A DNA stretch of 40,886 nucleotides from an uncultured Niabella sp. (GCA_934486785.1 CAKSQK010000011.1:1-40886); one strand, 5' to 3'. Counted from the stretch's first letter, positions 1-7,598 are shown. The notes: a model not told the origin generated them from the letters alone. Translations and numbers: made by a program.

Positions 1-669
1 CTATCTATTTTTAAAGGCACCAACGGCTCTACCGAATGGACACGTGTGATCGTGATCATTGTACTGGCCATTTTTAATATTGTGTTTTGGGCAGGCTTTG
101 AGCAGGCGGGCGGCACGTTCAACCTTTTTGCCGAAGAAAATACCAATCGCCAGGTGGGTAGTTTTCTTATTCCCACCACATGGTTTCAAAATGTAAACCC
201 AATAGCTATTGTTGCGCTGGCGCCTTTATTCTCGTGGTTATGGATCAGGTTATCTAAAAATAAAATGAACCCACGTACACCGGTGAAGTTTGCACTGGCA
301 ATGTTCATAGGCGCTCTTGCTTTTTATATCATGACTCTTGCAAGCAACAGCGCTGAAGGCGGTAACCTGGTGAGTCCCATGTGGCTGGTGGTGGTTTATA
401 CATTGTTAACTGTAGGGGAGCTGATGCTGTCGCCTATCGGGTTGTCTATGGTTACCAAACTTTCGCCGCATAAAATAGTTTCAATTATGATGGGCGTGTG
501 GATGGCGAGCTTTGCGCTGGGCAATTACCTTGCAGCAACACTGGAAGAAATTTTAAAGAAATATAACTTCGACTTGTATCCATTCATTACCTACCTTATG
601 CTGGGGTCGGGTGTGTTGCTTCTTTTGCTCTCACCTTTCCTTAACCGGTTTATGAAAGGAATACATTAG
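1..669 (+). CDS. POT/PTR family peptide:proton symporter, C-terminal part
   Basis: The reading frame is open from the first base, so the N-terminal half lies outside the window; 222 residues are visible. They hold about five hydrophobic membrane helices. The motif FWAGFEQAGGT matches the conserved W-x-x-x-EQ region seen in the second half of POT (proton-dependent oligopeptide transporter) proteins, and the helix beginning VGELMLSPIGLSMVTKLSP is the other typical POT signature. The family imports di- and tripeptides across the inner membrane with protons. The protein ends in a short basic tail (RFMKGIH). A terminator follows 22 bases after the stop. The family call is firm; substrate range is inferred from the family only. 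Confidence 0.88.
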   Translation, partial: LSIFKGTNGSTEWTRVIVIIVLAIFNIVFWAGFEQAGGTFNLFAEENTNRQVGSFLIPTTWFQNVNPIAIVALAPLFSWLWIRLSKNKMNPRTPVKFALAMFIGALAFYIMTLASNSAEGGNLVSPMWLVVVYTLLTVGELMLSPIGLSMVTKLSPHKIVSIMMGVWMASFALGNYLAATLEEILKKYNFDLYPFITYLMLGSGVLLLLLSPFLNRFMKGIH

Positions 670-690
670 CACATCTTTATATAATTTATT

Positions 691-724
691 AAAAAGCGTT
701 GCAATTGTTTTGCAGCGCTTTTTT
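691..724 (+). terminator. Rho-independent terminator after the POT transporter
   Basis: The arms AAAAAGCGTTGCAA and TTGCAGCGCTTTTT pair over 14 positions with one G-T wobble, and the second arm runs into a T tract. It sits just after the stop at 669 and before the unrelated gene at 859. Confidence 0.8.
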
Positions 725-858
725 AATGCTTAATGCTTGTCGGTCAACATATTTAAAAGCACATTATATTGTGTTACAACGACATACAAAAAACTTTATA
801 TAAATTAACTTTTTTACCTATTTTACATTTAATTAAAAACACTATTTAAACATTATAT

Positions 859-2673
859 ATGAAGCCTTTCCCCAAACTTACCATATTGTTATTATTGGTT
901 TTTATCTTAAACCATTCTTCAGCACAAACAATGCCTACCCCGTTTACCGGTTGTATTGGCACGGCTTTTCAAAGTGTGGGTTACCCTACTACCCTGCAAA
1001 CTGTTAATCTTTCCACAGGCACAACATCAAATGCGTCAACTTATTCTTTCTCATTCAATGCACTCGCTTTTAGCCGTTTGGATAACAGGCTTTATGCTGT
1101 TCAGAATAATAATAATGGTACGGCACAAAACAATCTGGTAATTATAGGGCGTGACTACTCTTCTGTTATTGTACCGCTCACAGGTGTGTCTTTAACAGGG
1201 TTAACGATCAACTCGGGCTCTGCTTCATCTGACGGGTATTTGTATGTGGAAGATGGAACCAGGGTATTAAGAATTGATATCGATCCCGCGCGATCAACAT
1301 TTGGTACAGTTTCTACTACCGGGGTTAATATTACAACTTCTTTTAACGACTGGGCTTTTCACTGGAGTTCAAACAGGTACGTGTACACCGTTGTAGGGAA
1401 GGATGTATTTAGGCTGGATGTAACAACAGGAGGGCTTGTGTCTATTGCAACAGTCGGGGAAAATCTTCCCAATAATTCTCAATATGGCGCGATATATATG
1501 GACAGGGAAAATAACCTGTACGCTAAAGAAAACAATAGTGGCAAAACGTATAAAATAACCAATATTAATACAGACTCAGCCAATGCGTCGCTGCATGTGA
1601 TCACTGTATTTTCAGACAATGTTCGGGTATCTTCAAACAACGATGCTGCTGCATGCCCGCTACAGGCCCCGCCAATTAATGGCGATTTTGGTGATGCCCC
1701 GGATAGCTACGCTACATTAGGCTCATCCGACGGCGCCAGGCATATAATGCCAATAGGAACTACTCCTTTATTAAGCATGGGTGCACCGGCGGGCACCACG
1801 GCAGAAGTTGATGGTGAACCTTCTGTTGCGGCGAATACTGACGAGGATAATGGTGTTACAACACAGCCAATAACAACCACGAGCGCGCTTATACAAACCA
1901 TTTCTGCTTATAGTGTAACGGTAAACGTGGTTAATAATACCACATCCACGGCATATTTATATGGATGGATAGACTGGAACAATAATGGCAAGTTTGACAA
2001 TGATGAAAGGGTTACCGCTACGGTAGCTGCTAATACCACTCAAAATGTAACACTTAATTGGTCTGGTATAACACTTACAGGACCCATGAATGATGAAGGC
2101 ACTTATGCAAGGTTCAGGATTTCTACAGATAATGTTTCGGCATCCCGTCCTATAGGCCAGGCCCCTAATGGCGAAGTGGAAGATTATTACATTGCATATA
2201 CCACGCCGCTTTCGGTGCCACTTCCGGCAACATTTAGCGGGTTGCAGGCTAAAATTGTAAATGGCCGGTTAGTAGTAAACTGGGTCACGTTAACCGAAAC
2301 TAATACCGATCATTTTATTATTGATGTTTCTAAAGATGGCAAAACATTTGGCAAAATAGGAACTGTTAACAGCAAAGCGCTTAACGGCAATTCTGATTCA
2401 CCCATCAGCTATGATTTCAGCACTCCTGTTTCCACGGCTGCTTCTGTTTTAGCAATAGCGTTACTGGGGCTGGCCTTTGCAGGTAACAGTAAAAACAGAA
2501 AGTGGTTGTTTGCCGCTACGGCCATAATGCTCATCGCCATCGGTATATCTTGTAATAAATATAACGACAGGCCTATAGATGATAAAGATGGTATTTATTT
2601 TATAAAAGTAAGTTCGGTAGATAAAGACGGCACTATAAAAGAATCAAAAATTGTAAGGGCGGTGCACGAGTAG
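859..2673 (+). CDS. Secreted GEVED-domain protein with an embedded membrane hairpin
   Basis: 604 residues. Residues 1-22 are a signal peptide with likely cleavage at SSA|Q. Residues about 25-270 form a repetitive beta-rich region of the kind that builds propellers (short blocks such as DNRLYAVQNNNNG and DGYLYVEDG). A GEVED domain follows, from GDFGDAPDSY at 275 to NGEVEDYY at 437; this domain is common in secreted proteins of Bacteroidota. From LPATFSG (455) a fibronectin-III-like sandwich begins, of the kind that often precedes a type IX sorting tail, ending in YFIKVSSVDKDGTIKESKIV. Between its strands lies a hydrophobic hairpin, residues 527-543 and 549-565, ending in a lipobox-like ISCNK. 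No sorting tail follows. The gene stands alone. Likely cell-surface or envelope-bound; ligand unknown. Confidence 0.75.
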   Translation: MKPFPKLTILLLLVFILNHSSAQTMPTPFTGCIGTAFQSVGYPTTLQTVNLSTGTTSNASTYSFSFNALAFSRLDNRLYAVQNNNNGTAQNNLVIIGRDYSSVIVPLTGVSLTGLTINSGSASSDGYLYVEDGTRVLRIDIDPARSTFGTVSTTGVNITTSFNDWAFHWSSNRYVYTVVGKDVFRLDVTTGGLVSIATVGENLPNNSQYGAIYMDRENNLYAKENNSGKTYKITNINTDSANASLHVITVFSDNVRVSSNNDAAACPLQAPPINGDFGDAPDSYATLGSSDGARHIMPIGTTPLLSMGAPAGTTAEVDGEPSVAANTDEDNGVTTQPITTTSALIQTISAYSVTVNVVNNTTSTAYLYGWIDWNNNGKFDNDERVTATVAANTTQNVTLNWSGITLTGPMNDEGTYARFRISTDNVSASRPIGQAPNGEVEDYYIAYTTPLSVPLPATFSGLQAKIVNGRLVVNWVTLTETNTDHFIIDVSKDGKTFGKIGTVNSKALNGNSDSPISYDFSTPVSTAASVLAIALLGLAFAGNSKNRKWLFAATAIMLIAIGISCNKYNDRPIDDKDGIYFIKVSSVDKDGTIKESKIVRAVHE

Positions 2674-2901
2674 CTTCCTGTAAAAAATTCGTTACAAGTA
2701 CTGACATGGCTTGTCGGTGTTTTAATTGAATTTCAATTTTCGCGGGTAAAAAATAGTTCACAGGCGGGTCTTCTCAAGGAAGCCAGCCTTATATTTTTGA
2801 GTACGACGAATTTGTATTTGTGAGATCCACAGGTGGAAATCTTAACGAAAATTTGAAATGCATCAATTCTTTTCACTAACAGTTTTTAAAAATGGAATTA
2901 A
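2674..2901. other. Intergenic region before rsmA
   Basis: This stretch has no gene. It holds a perfect 7-base-arm palindrome, AATTGAA-T-TTCAATT (2724-2738), an exact -7-like element TATTTTTG at 2792-2799 on the plus strand, and a small hairpin at 2823-2844 (AGAT, CCAC / GTGG, ATCT). The -7-like element could start a longer rsmA leader; this is inference. Confidence 0.35.
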
Positions 2902-2909
2902 TACATTTG
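2902..2909 (+). promoter_or_regulatory. rsmA promoter -7 element (TACATTTG)
   Basis: Exact match to the Bacteroidota -7 consensus TAnnTTTG. It ends only four bases before the rsmA start codon, so a transcript from it would have almost no leader. No clear TTTG -33 element lies at the usual distance. Confidence 0.5.
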
Positions 2910-2913
2910 CCTG

Positions 2914-3666
2914 ATGTATGTTTTAAAGAAATCTTTAGGCCAGCATTTCTTAAAAGATGAAAACATCTGTAAAAAAATTGTGGATGCCCTGCAGCAGGAG
3001 CATTTTATGCAATTGCTGGAAGTAGGCCCCGGAGGCGGCGCGCTTACCAAATATCTTTTAAATATACCGGGCATTAATTTTAAAGCGGTGGAACTGGATG
3101 ATGAAAAAGTGCAATACCTTACCAGCGAATACCCCGCGATAGCAGGAAAGATCATTCACAAAAGCTTTTTAGATATTGATGCACCTTTCGGGGATGAGTT
3201 TATAGTGGTAGGGAACTTTCCGTACAATATTTCCACGCAAATACTTTTTAAAATACTGGAGTGGAAACAGCAGGTGCCGGTAATGGTGGGCATGTTTCAA
3301 AAAGAGGTGGCGCAGCGTGTGGCAGCGCCACCGGGCAATAAAGTGTATGGTGTGCTAAGTGTGCTGGTACAGGCTTTTTACACGGTGGAATATTTGTTTG
3401 ACGTAAGCGAGCAATGCTTTAACCCGCCGCCTAAAGTAAAAAGCGGTGTGATAAAAATGCGGCGCAAAACAGATGTGCCACGAATGAGTTCTGAAAAGCA
3501 ATTTTTCATTTTAGTAAAAACAGCATTTAACCAACGGCGTAAAATGCTGCGCAACGCGGTGAAAGGTTTATTTGACGAAACCGTTTTGCAGGATGAAATT
3601 TTCAATAAGCGCGCAGAGCAGTTGAGCGTGAAAGATTTTGCGGAGCTGACATTTAAAATGAAATAG
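2914..3666 (+). CDS. rsmA: 16S rRNA (adenine-N6,N6)-dimethyltransferase RsmA/KsgA
   Basis: 250 residues, close to the usual size. The enzyme uses SAM to dimethylate two adjacent adenines in the 3'-terminal hairpin of 16S rRNA late in small-subunit assembly. The N-terminus KKSLGQHFLKDENI is the family hallmark. The SAM-binding motif I is EVGPGGGALT (residues 36-45), and the catalytic NFPY motif is at 101-104 within GNFPYNIS. The C-terminal part carries FNPPPKVKSGVIKM and FNQRRKMLRN, both typical of RsmA. The ATG at 2914 gives the standard N-terminus. A -7 promoter element ends four bases upstream, so translation may be leaderless. Confidence 0.97.
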   Translation: MYVLKKSLGQHFLKDENICKKIVDALQQEHFMQLLEVGPGGGALTKYLLNIPGINFKAVELDDEKVQYLTSEYPAIAGKIIHKSFLDIDAPFGDEFIVVGNFPYNISTQILFKILEWKQQVPVMVGMFQKEVAQRVAAPPGNKVYGVLSVLVQAFYTVEYLFDVSEQCFNPPPKVKSGVIKMRRKTDVPRMSSEKQFFILVKTAFNQRRKMLRNAVKGLFDETVLQDEIFNKRAEQLSVKDFAELTFKMK

Positions 3667-3735
3667 AATAGAAATTTGCATGATAAATCTTTGTAATAGG
3701 TAAGAAGCAACCCAGATTTGCAGCCGGTATAAAAA

Positions 3736-4143
3736 CTATTTAACTTTTTTCTTTAACTCTTTGCTTAGCTCTTTAATAACATTTGCTTTATCTTTTTTAA
3801 TTTTCTCACCAAGTTCTTTTCGTGGAGAATTTTTATTGTATTTTAGCCCCCAATATGAAATCTCAACTATTATTGGTAGTAAATCTGCACCTTTTTGTGT
3901 AAGGCTGTAAACAAACTTTGATTTATTTTTTGCTGAAACTTCTTTTACCAAAATTTTTTCCGCTTCCAAAAAACTCAATCTATTTGCAAGAATATTCGTT
4001 GAGATTTTTTCTTCCGATTCTAAAAATTCGCTATACGATACTTTTTCACGCAACATAATATCTCTGAGTATTAGCAACGACCATTTATCGCCAAATATAT
4101 CAAGCGAATAACCTATAGGGCAATCTGACCTTTTTTTCTGCAT
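3736..4143 (-). CDS. HxlR-family winged-helix transcriptional regulator
   Basis: 135 residues from the ATG at 4143; a start ten codons further upstream (4173) is possible, but it falls inside an operator-like palindrome. The protein begins MQKKRSDCPIGYSLDIFGDKWSLLILRD, the HxlR hallmark: a Cys-Pro pair before the first helix and then the GDKWSLLILRD helix. The recognition part is FLESEEKISTNILANRLSFLE, and the wing ends YSLTQKGADLLPI. HxlR proteins are dimeric repressors or activators; some sense electrophiles through the N-terminal cysteine (here C8), which is retained. The C-terminal tail is unusually lysine-rich (KIKKDKANVIKELSKELKKKVK). It is divergent from the DUF1761 gene at 4246, and two matching palindromes lie between them, so it probably controls both itself and that neighbour. 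Confidence 0.9.
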   Translation of the reverse strand: MQKKRSDCPIGYSLDIFGDKWSLLILRDIMLREKVSYSEFLESEEKISTNILANRLSFLEAEKILVKEVSAKNKSKFVYSLTQKGADLLPIIVEISYWGLKYNKNSPRKELGEKIKKDKANVIKELSKELKKKVK

Positions 4144-4159
4144 AAAAATATATAAAGCT

Positions 4160-4174
4160 CTTGTATTTTGCAAG
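4160..4174. promoter_or_regulatory. HxlR operator, proximal half of the pair
   Basis: CTTGTATTTTGCAAG has the form CTTG-N7-CAAG. It lies in the leader just upstream of the HxlR start and has the same geometry as the site at 4194-4208. Assignment to HxlR is inferred from position and symmetry. Confidence 0.5.
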
Positions 4175-4193
4175 AACTTTTATTATTTTTGCT

Positions 4194-4208
4194 CTTGCAA
4201 TTCGCAAG
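4194..4208. promoter_or_regulatory. HxlR operator, distal half of the pair
   Basis: CTTGCAATTCGCAAG has the form CTTG-N7-CAAG with arms CTTGC/GCAAG. Its centre is 34 bases (about three helical turns) from the centre of the first site. It covers the start point expected from the -7 element at 4218-4211 on the minus strand, which fits autorepression. Confidence 0.55.
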
Positions 4209-4210
4209 CA

Positions 4211-4218
4211 CAAATTTA
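4211..4218 (-). promoter_or_regulatory. hxlR promoter -7 element (TAAATTTG on minus)
   Basis: Exact TAnnTTTG match on the minus strand. A TTTG lies upstream near 4237 but with spacing shorter than usual (about 16). The predicted start falls in the operator at 4194-4208. Confidence 0.45.
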
Positions 4219-4245
4219 TTTATAATACTCTAAACAAACGACAAA

Positions 4246-4647
4246 ATGAATACAGAATTTAACTGGTTAGTCATTATCATTGCCACGGTTGTTGGAATGG
4301 GTGTGGCAGGAATATGGTACACTAAATTGTTTGGCAACGCCTGGACAAAAATAACCGGTATTACAAAAGGCGGCAAAACAGCATTTGCATTACTATGGAT
4401 TTCAAATTTCGCTACAGCAACGGGCTTAAATTTTTTAATCAATAATGGTAAAGCTTATTATAAAGGCGATTTTATTTACTTTGCCTTGTTTACCGGGTTT
4501 GTTGTATGGCTTGCTTTTTCAGCTACAACCTTGATACAACATAATGCTTTTGAACATAAACCCGCGAAACTAACTTTAATAAACATCGCTTACCAATTGG
4601 TATTATATACTACTATGGCGTTAGTCATAGGTTTGTTTTTGAAATAA
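4246..4647 (+). CDS. DUF1761 family membrane protein
   Basis: 133 residues with four predicted membrane helices: about 7-25, 48-66, 76-96 and 108-131. The segment GIWYTKLFGNAWTKITG (an aromatic W-Y-x-x-x-FG-x-xW pattern after the first helix) is the DUF1761 signature. The biochemical role of the family is not known to me. The gene faces away from the HxlR regulator, and the 100-base intergenic region contains both operator-like palindromes, so HxlR control of this gene is the simplest reading. Pairs of an HxlR gene with a small membrane protein often respond to chemical stress, but nothing here shows which. Confidence 0.8.
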   Translation: MNTEFNWLVIIIATVVGMGVAGIWYTKLFGNAWTKITGITKGGKTAFALLWISNFATATGLNFLINNGKAYYKGDFIYFALFTGFVVWLAFSATTLIQHNAFEHKPAKLTLINIAYQLVLYTTMALVIGLFLK

Positions 4648-4926
4648 AATCTCTTTACCTCTCTCATAAGTTCCTCGCTTACATCAGCAAATATATCCTT
4701 ATCCATGGCGCTTCCTGTACGGACCTGGTCTAATGAAGACGTGAATAAAATATTATTGCTATCTGGTATAATAGTTAATTTTATCAAATTAATTACGGTT
4801 GACGATTAACTGCAGGAGTTTACAAAAAAACAAAAAGTCTTCTTTGAAAGACTTAAAAAATGGATAGATGGTAAAAACAGGTAGAAGAATGAATATTTAT
4901 GGAGTCTTATTAAAAAGAAAAAAGAA
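4648..4926. other. Intergenic region with gene-remnant character
   Basis: No intact gene was found. On the plus strand, 4810-4884 reads LQEFTKKQKVFFERLKKWID and ends at a stop, with no start codon before an upstream stop at 4807, so it looks like the tail of a lost gene. A minus-strand frame at 4787-4590 is open for 65 codons but overlaps the end of the DUF1761 gene and resembles no family I know. A hairpin with a minus-strand T tract lies at 4823-4854 with no minus-strand gene to serve. Confidence 0.3.
4823..4854 (-). terminator. Orphan terminator-like hairpin, minus strand
   Basis: Arms AAGTCTT (4835-4841) and AAGACTT (4848-4854) pair exactly. On the minus strand the hairpin is followed by a broken T tract (A-rich on plus at 4823-4836). 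No minus-strand gene lies upstream of it within this window until the dispersed genes far away, so it may be a relic. Confidence 0.4.
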
Positions 4927-5568
4927 GTGAGAAGCGTAGTATTATTTGTAGTCTTTTATCTGGCATGGGTAGGCAATGCATTTTGTCAGAAATTTAAAAT
5001 GGAGAAACCTGATGCTGAAGAAAAGAAGGAAGGAGTAATTGCAAAATATATTTATAATGTACATGGCTCGGGGCTCTTTGGCATAATACTTTTGTATAAA
5101 AACAATGAATTTTATTATTCAGAAGGAACCGACATTGACCATATTTATAGTAAAGGAAATTGGAGGCAACGGGGTGATATTATTATCTTGGAAAGTTTTT
5201 TTTCAAAAGACGGGCTTCCGATAAAGATCAATTACATCGATACAGTAGATATTGTTCAGGATCAATTATTCCATGTTGTTAAAAATAAGGGCGGTAAGCC
5301 ATTAACGGATGCATTTGTTCAGATTAATAATAAAACGATCGAATATTTGCCTCTTGGAGACGTTTATACGTCAAAACCTGAGAGGTTGGATAGCGTAAGG
5401 GTGCGGTTTGAAAAGGGCTTTGTTTCTAATTGGGCTAAAGTGGAGAACAGGCCTTACAAGGCTTTATCAATAATCGTTTTGACATGTTTGGATATAAAAG
5501 ATTTTGTTTTGCTCGATCAATGGAAATTTAAAAAAACTGGTAATCAGTTAGAAAGAGTAGAAGAGTAA
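4927..5568 (+). CDS. Hypothetical secreted protein
   Basis: 213 residues, no family recognised. The start is a GTG; the frame is closed by a stop at 4882 and contains no ATG before it. Residues 1-20 ([17 protein letters not shown]) form a signal peptide, with cleavage probably before QKF. The mature part begins with a charged segment ([13 protein letters not shown]), then beta-rich blocks such as [19 protein letters not shown] and [14 protein letters not shown], which have the look of a lipocalin- or META-like antiparallel sheet (short turns ending in a 'W.. .gd.I.L' pattern). That resemblance is weak. It stands alone, downstream of a remnant region. Likely periplasmic. Confidence 0.6.
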   Translation: MRSVVLFVVFYLAWVGNAFCQKFKMEKPDAEEKKEGVIAKYIYNVHGSGLFGIILLYKNNEFYYSEGTDIDHIYSKGNWRQRGDIIILESFFSKDGLPIKINYIDTVDIVQDQLFHVVKNKGGKPLTDAFVQINNKTIEYLPLGDVYTSKPERLDSVRVRFEKGFVSNWAKVENRPYKALSIIVLTCLDIKDFVLLDQWKFKKTGNQLERVEE

Positions 5569-5720
5569 TTTTCACGCTGGTCTGGCAAAAGATATTTCCT
5601 TCCGAACAAACACCCAGAACAAAAACATCACCGGTATCCAATATAATTTCTAAATTTACCCGGTTAAATAAGCGACTCTTTTTTGATCTCAAGCTGAATG
5701 AGATTTACACGAACATAATA

Positions 5721-6644
5721 ATGAAAAAAGCAATTATAACAGGCAATTCGCATCCCTATTTGCAGGAGGCGCTTAAGGAGAAAGACTACAACGTGGTGTA
5801 TGCGCCGGAGATCACTTACGACGAGCTGAAACAGCAGGCGGCAGATATGGCAGGCCTCATACTTACCACAAGGATCACGGTTGATAAGGAATTGATCGAC
5901 GCTTCGCCCAACCTGAAATGGATCGGCCGGCTGGGCAGCGGTATGGAATTGGTGGATGTACCTTATGCCGAAAGTAAAGGCATTATATGCGTGAGCAGCC
6001 CCGAGGGTAACCGCAATGCCGTGGCAGAGCACAGCCTGGGTATGCTGCTGGCTTTGCTCAACAGGGTAGTGGTTGCTGCAAACGAAGTAAAACAGTTTGT
6101 GTGGAAGCGCAATGCTAACCGTGGTACGGAGCTTACCGGACGAACCGTGGGCATCGTGGGTTATGGCAATACAGGCAGTAGCTTTGCAAGGCTGCTTGAG
6201 CCGTTTAATGTTACCATACTGGCTTATGATAAATACAAAACAGATTTTGCAAAAGGTTATGTAAAGGAGGCATCTTTAGAGCAGGTGTGCAGGTATAGCG
6301 ATGTTATCAGCTTTAATGTGCCGCTTACCAATTTCACGCATCACATGCTTAATGCAGAGTTGGTAAAGCTGATGGAACAAAAGCCCATCATCCTTAATGC
6401 ATCAAGAGGTAAGGTTATAAAAACCGCCGATTTAATAGAAGGCTTGCAGCACGAAAAAATTTCAGGCGCCTGCCTCGATGTATTGGAAAATGAAAAGCTT
6501 GATACCTTTACTGCTGAGCAAAAAGCCCAACTGGCATGGCTTACCGCGCAGCCCAATGTAATTGTAACGCCGCATATTGCCGGGTATAGTCATGAAGCAT
6601 TTTTGAAAATGGTAACAGTTACGCTGGAGAAGTTGGGGTTATAG
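5721..6644 (+). CDS. NAD(P)-dependent D-2-hydroxyacid dehydrogenase
   Basis: 307 residues, a usual length. The family oxidises D-2-hydroxyacids or reduces 2-oxoacids; 3-phosphoglycerate dehydrogenase of serine synthesis is the best known member. The split catalytic domain (residues 1-100 and 285-307) surrounds a Rossmann domain with the nucleotide loop GYGNTG at 147-152. The three catalytic residues are present: R229 in NASRGKVI, E258 in CLDVLENE, and H285 in TPHIAGYS. There is no C-terminal ACT domain, so a regulated long-form PGDH is ruled out. Whether it is the serine-pathway enzyme or acts on glyoxylate, lactate or another acid cannot be told here. The residue after the second Rossmann strand is D (YDKYK), which favours NAD over NADP. 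Confidence 0.88.
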   Translation: MKKAIITGNSHPYLQEALKEKDYNVVYAPEITYDELKQQAADMAGLILTTRITVDKELIDASPNLKWIGRLGSGMELVDVPYAESKGIICVSSPEGNRNAVAEHSLGMLLALLNRVVVAANEVKQFVWKRNANRGTELTGRTVGIVGYGNTGSSFARLLEPFNVTILAYDKYKTDFAKGYVKEASLEQVCRYSDVISFNVPLTNFTHHMLNAELVKLMEQKPIILNASRGKVIKTADLIEGLQHEKISGACLDVLENEKLDTFTAEQKAQLAWLTAQPNVIVTPHIAGYSHEAFLKMVTVTLEKLGL

Positions 6645-6759
6645 TTTATGGGTTCACTGTCGACAGGTTAATATGTTGACAGGGATGGCTCCTTAGTAAC
6701 TATTAGCCCATCAACTTTTCAACTTCTTTCCAAAGTTTTTTATTTCAATCCAAAAATTT

Positions 6760-6767
6760 TATATTTG
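6760..6767 (+). promoter_or_regulatory. greA promoter -7 element (TATATTTG)
   Basis: Exact TAnnTTTG match, about 80 bases before the greA start codon. A start near 6771 would place the hairpin at 6783-6812 inside the greA leader. Confidence 0.5.
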
Positions 6768-6782
6768 TAGAAGTACATAATG

Positions 6783-6820
6783 CAACGCTTCGGTACAAAT
6801 GCTGAGGCGTTGTTATTTTT
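6783..6820 (+). terminator. Terminator-like hairpin in the greA leader
   Basis: Arms CAACGCTTCGG (6783-6793) and CTGAGGCGTTG (6802-6812) pair over 11 positions with two G-U wobbles around an 8-base loop, followed by TTATTTTTTTC. This is a standard intrinsic terminator shape. It lies between the -7 element at 6760 and the greA ATG at 6847. It could end the dehydrogenase transcript, attenuate greA, or both. Confidence 0.65.
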
Positions 6821-6846
6821 TTCTGTGTCATATAAAGCATACAACT

Positions 6847-7320
6847 ATGAATGGCGTACAATATGTAACTAAAGAAACACTTGAACAAATGAAGGAAGAC
6901 CTGCAGCGCATGAAGGCTGTGGACCGCCCCGCGGCCAGCAAGGCCATTGCAGAGGCGCGTGAAAAAGGCGACCTGAAAGAGAACGCGGAGTACGACGCGG
7001 CAAAAGAAGCCCAGGGCCTTCTCGAAGCAAAAATTGCAGCGCTCGAGGGTGCTTTGGCCAACGCGCGCGTGCTCGACGAATCTACCATAGATACAAGTAA
7101 AGTTTCCATACTCACAAAGGTTACACTCACCAATTTGAAAACAAAAAAACAGGTAACTTACCAGCTTGTAAGCGAGCAGGAGGCCGATTTAAAAGCAGGT
7201 AAAATTTCGGTGGCCTCACCCATTGGCAAGGGTATTTTAGGTAAAGAACCCGGCGAAATTGCCAAAGTACAGGCGCCTGCCGGTGTACTGGAATTTAAGA
7301 TAGACGACATTACCGTGTAG
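6847..7320 (+). CDS. greA: Transcription elongation factor GreA
   Basis: 157 residues, matching the usual length. GreA enters the secondary channel of RNA polymerase and stimulates cleavage of backtracked transcripts. The N-terminal coiled-coil hairpin carries the tip motif: REKGDLKENAEYDAAKEAQG, with the catalytic acidic pair D and E in 'GDLKENAEY'. The C-terminal FKBP-like domain contains SVASPIGKGILGKEPGEI and ends in the typical 'F.I..I' strand. The ATG at 6847 is chosen because it gives the standard N-terminus MNGVQYVTKE; the upstream frame (from 6799) would begin inside the leader hairpin. Translation follows a leader with a terminator-like hairpin. Confidence 0.96.
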   Translation: MNGVQYVTKETLEQMKEDLQRMKAVDRPAASKAIAEAREKGDLKENAEYDAAKEAQGLLEAKIAALEGALANARVLDESTIDTSKVSILTKVTLTNLKTKKQVTYQLVSEQEADLKAGKISVASPIGKGILGKEPGEIAKVQAPAGVLEFKIDDITV

Positions 7321-7359
7321 TTTTTATGTAACCGGCTGCGATAACCTCAACCCGGTTGC

Positions 7360-7373
7360 CTGTCTGCCGACAG
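7360..7373. repeat. Dispersed palindrome, family A variant
   Basis: CTGTCTGCCGACAG: 5-base arms around TGCC. It is a short relative of the CCTGCCTRCCGGCAGGCAGG family seen at 7579, 14303, 14428 and 33362. Confidence 0.5.
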
Positions 7374-7412
7374 CTACGGTTTGGACACAAATAGTTCTTT
7401 TTTTATTCCTTT

Positions 7413-7438
7413 CCACTTTTGTCTTGAAACAAAAGTGG
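7413..7438. repeat. Perfect inverted repeat with 10-base arms
   Basis: CCACTTTTGT (7413-7422) and ACAAAAGTGG (7429-7438) with a 6-base loop. There is no T tract, so it is not an evident terminator; it forms part of the repeat cluster after greA. Confidence 0.6.
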
Positions 7439-7443
7439 AGCAA

Positions 7444-7461
7444 TCCCGAAAGCTTTCGGGA
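7444..7461. repeat. Dispersed palindrome, family B
   Basis: TCCCGAAAGCTTTCGGGA is a perfect 18-base palindrome. A related one, with core CCCGATAGCTATCGGG, is at 14271-14292. Both lie in gene-free gaps beside family A palindromes. Confidence 0.65.
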
Positions 7462-7578
7462 CAAGGCTGTGATGCCTTTCGCTAAAAATGAATTACGTTG
7501 CGCTAAAATGCCCAAACTCGCTTCCTGGCTGCATTTAATTATCAAACTCTGCGCGCTCGGACAATGGGCATTTTTAAA

Positions 7579-7598
7579 CCTGCCTGCCGGCAGGCAGG
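7579..7598. repeat. Dispersed palindrome, family A
   Basis: CCTGCCTGCCGGCAGGCAGG is a perfect 20-base palindrome. Near copies occur at 14303-14322, 14428-14447 and 33362-33382, all between genes. Confidence 0.7.

Noticed and set aside
4590..4787. Minus-strand frame of 65 codons overlapping the end of the DUF1761 gene
   Set aside because: It overlaps a well-supported gene, shows no domain and lacks a promoter; kept only as a hint of gene loss.
5575..5660. Minus-strand tail-like frame ([17 protein letters not shown]) beside the dehydrogenase promoter
   Set aside because: It has no start codon and is about 25 codons long. It may be chance or a relic; too weak to annotate.
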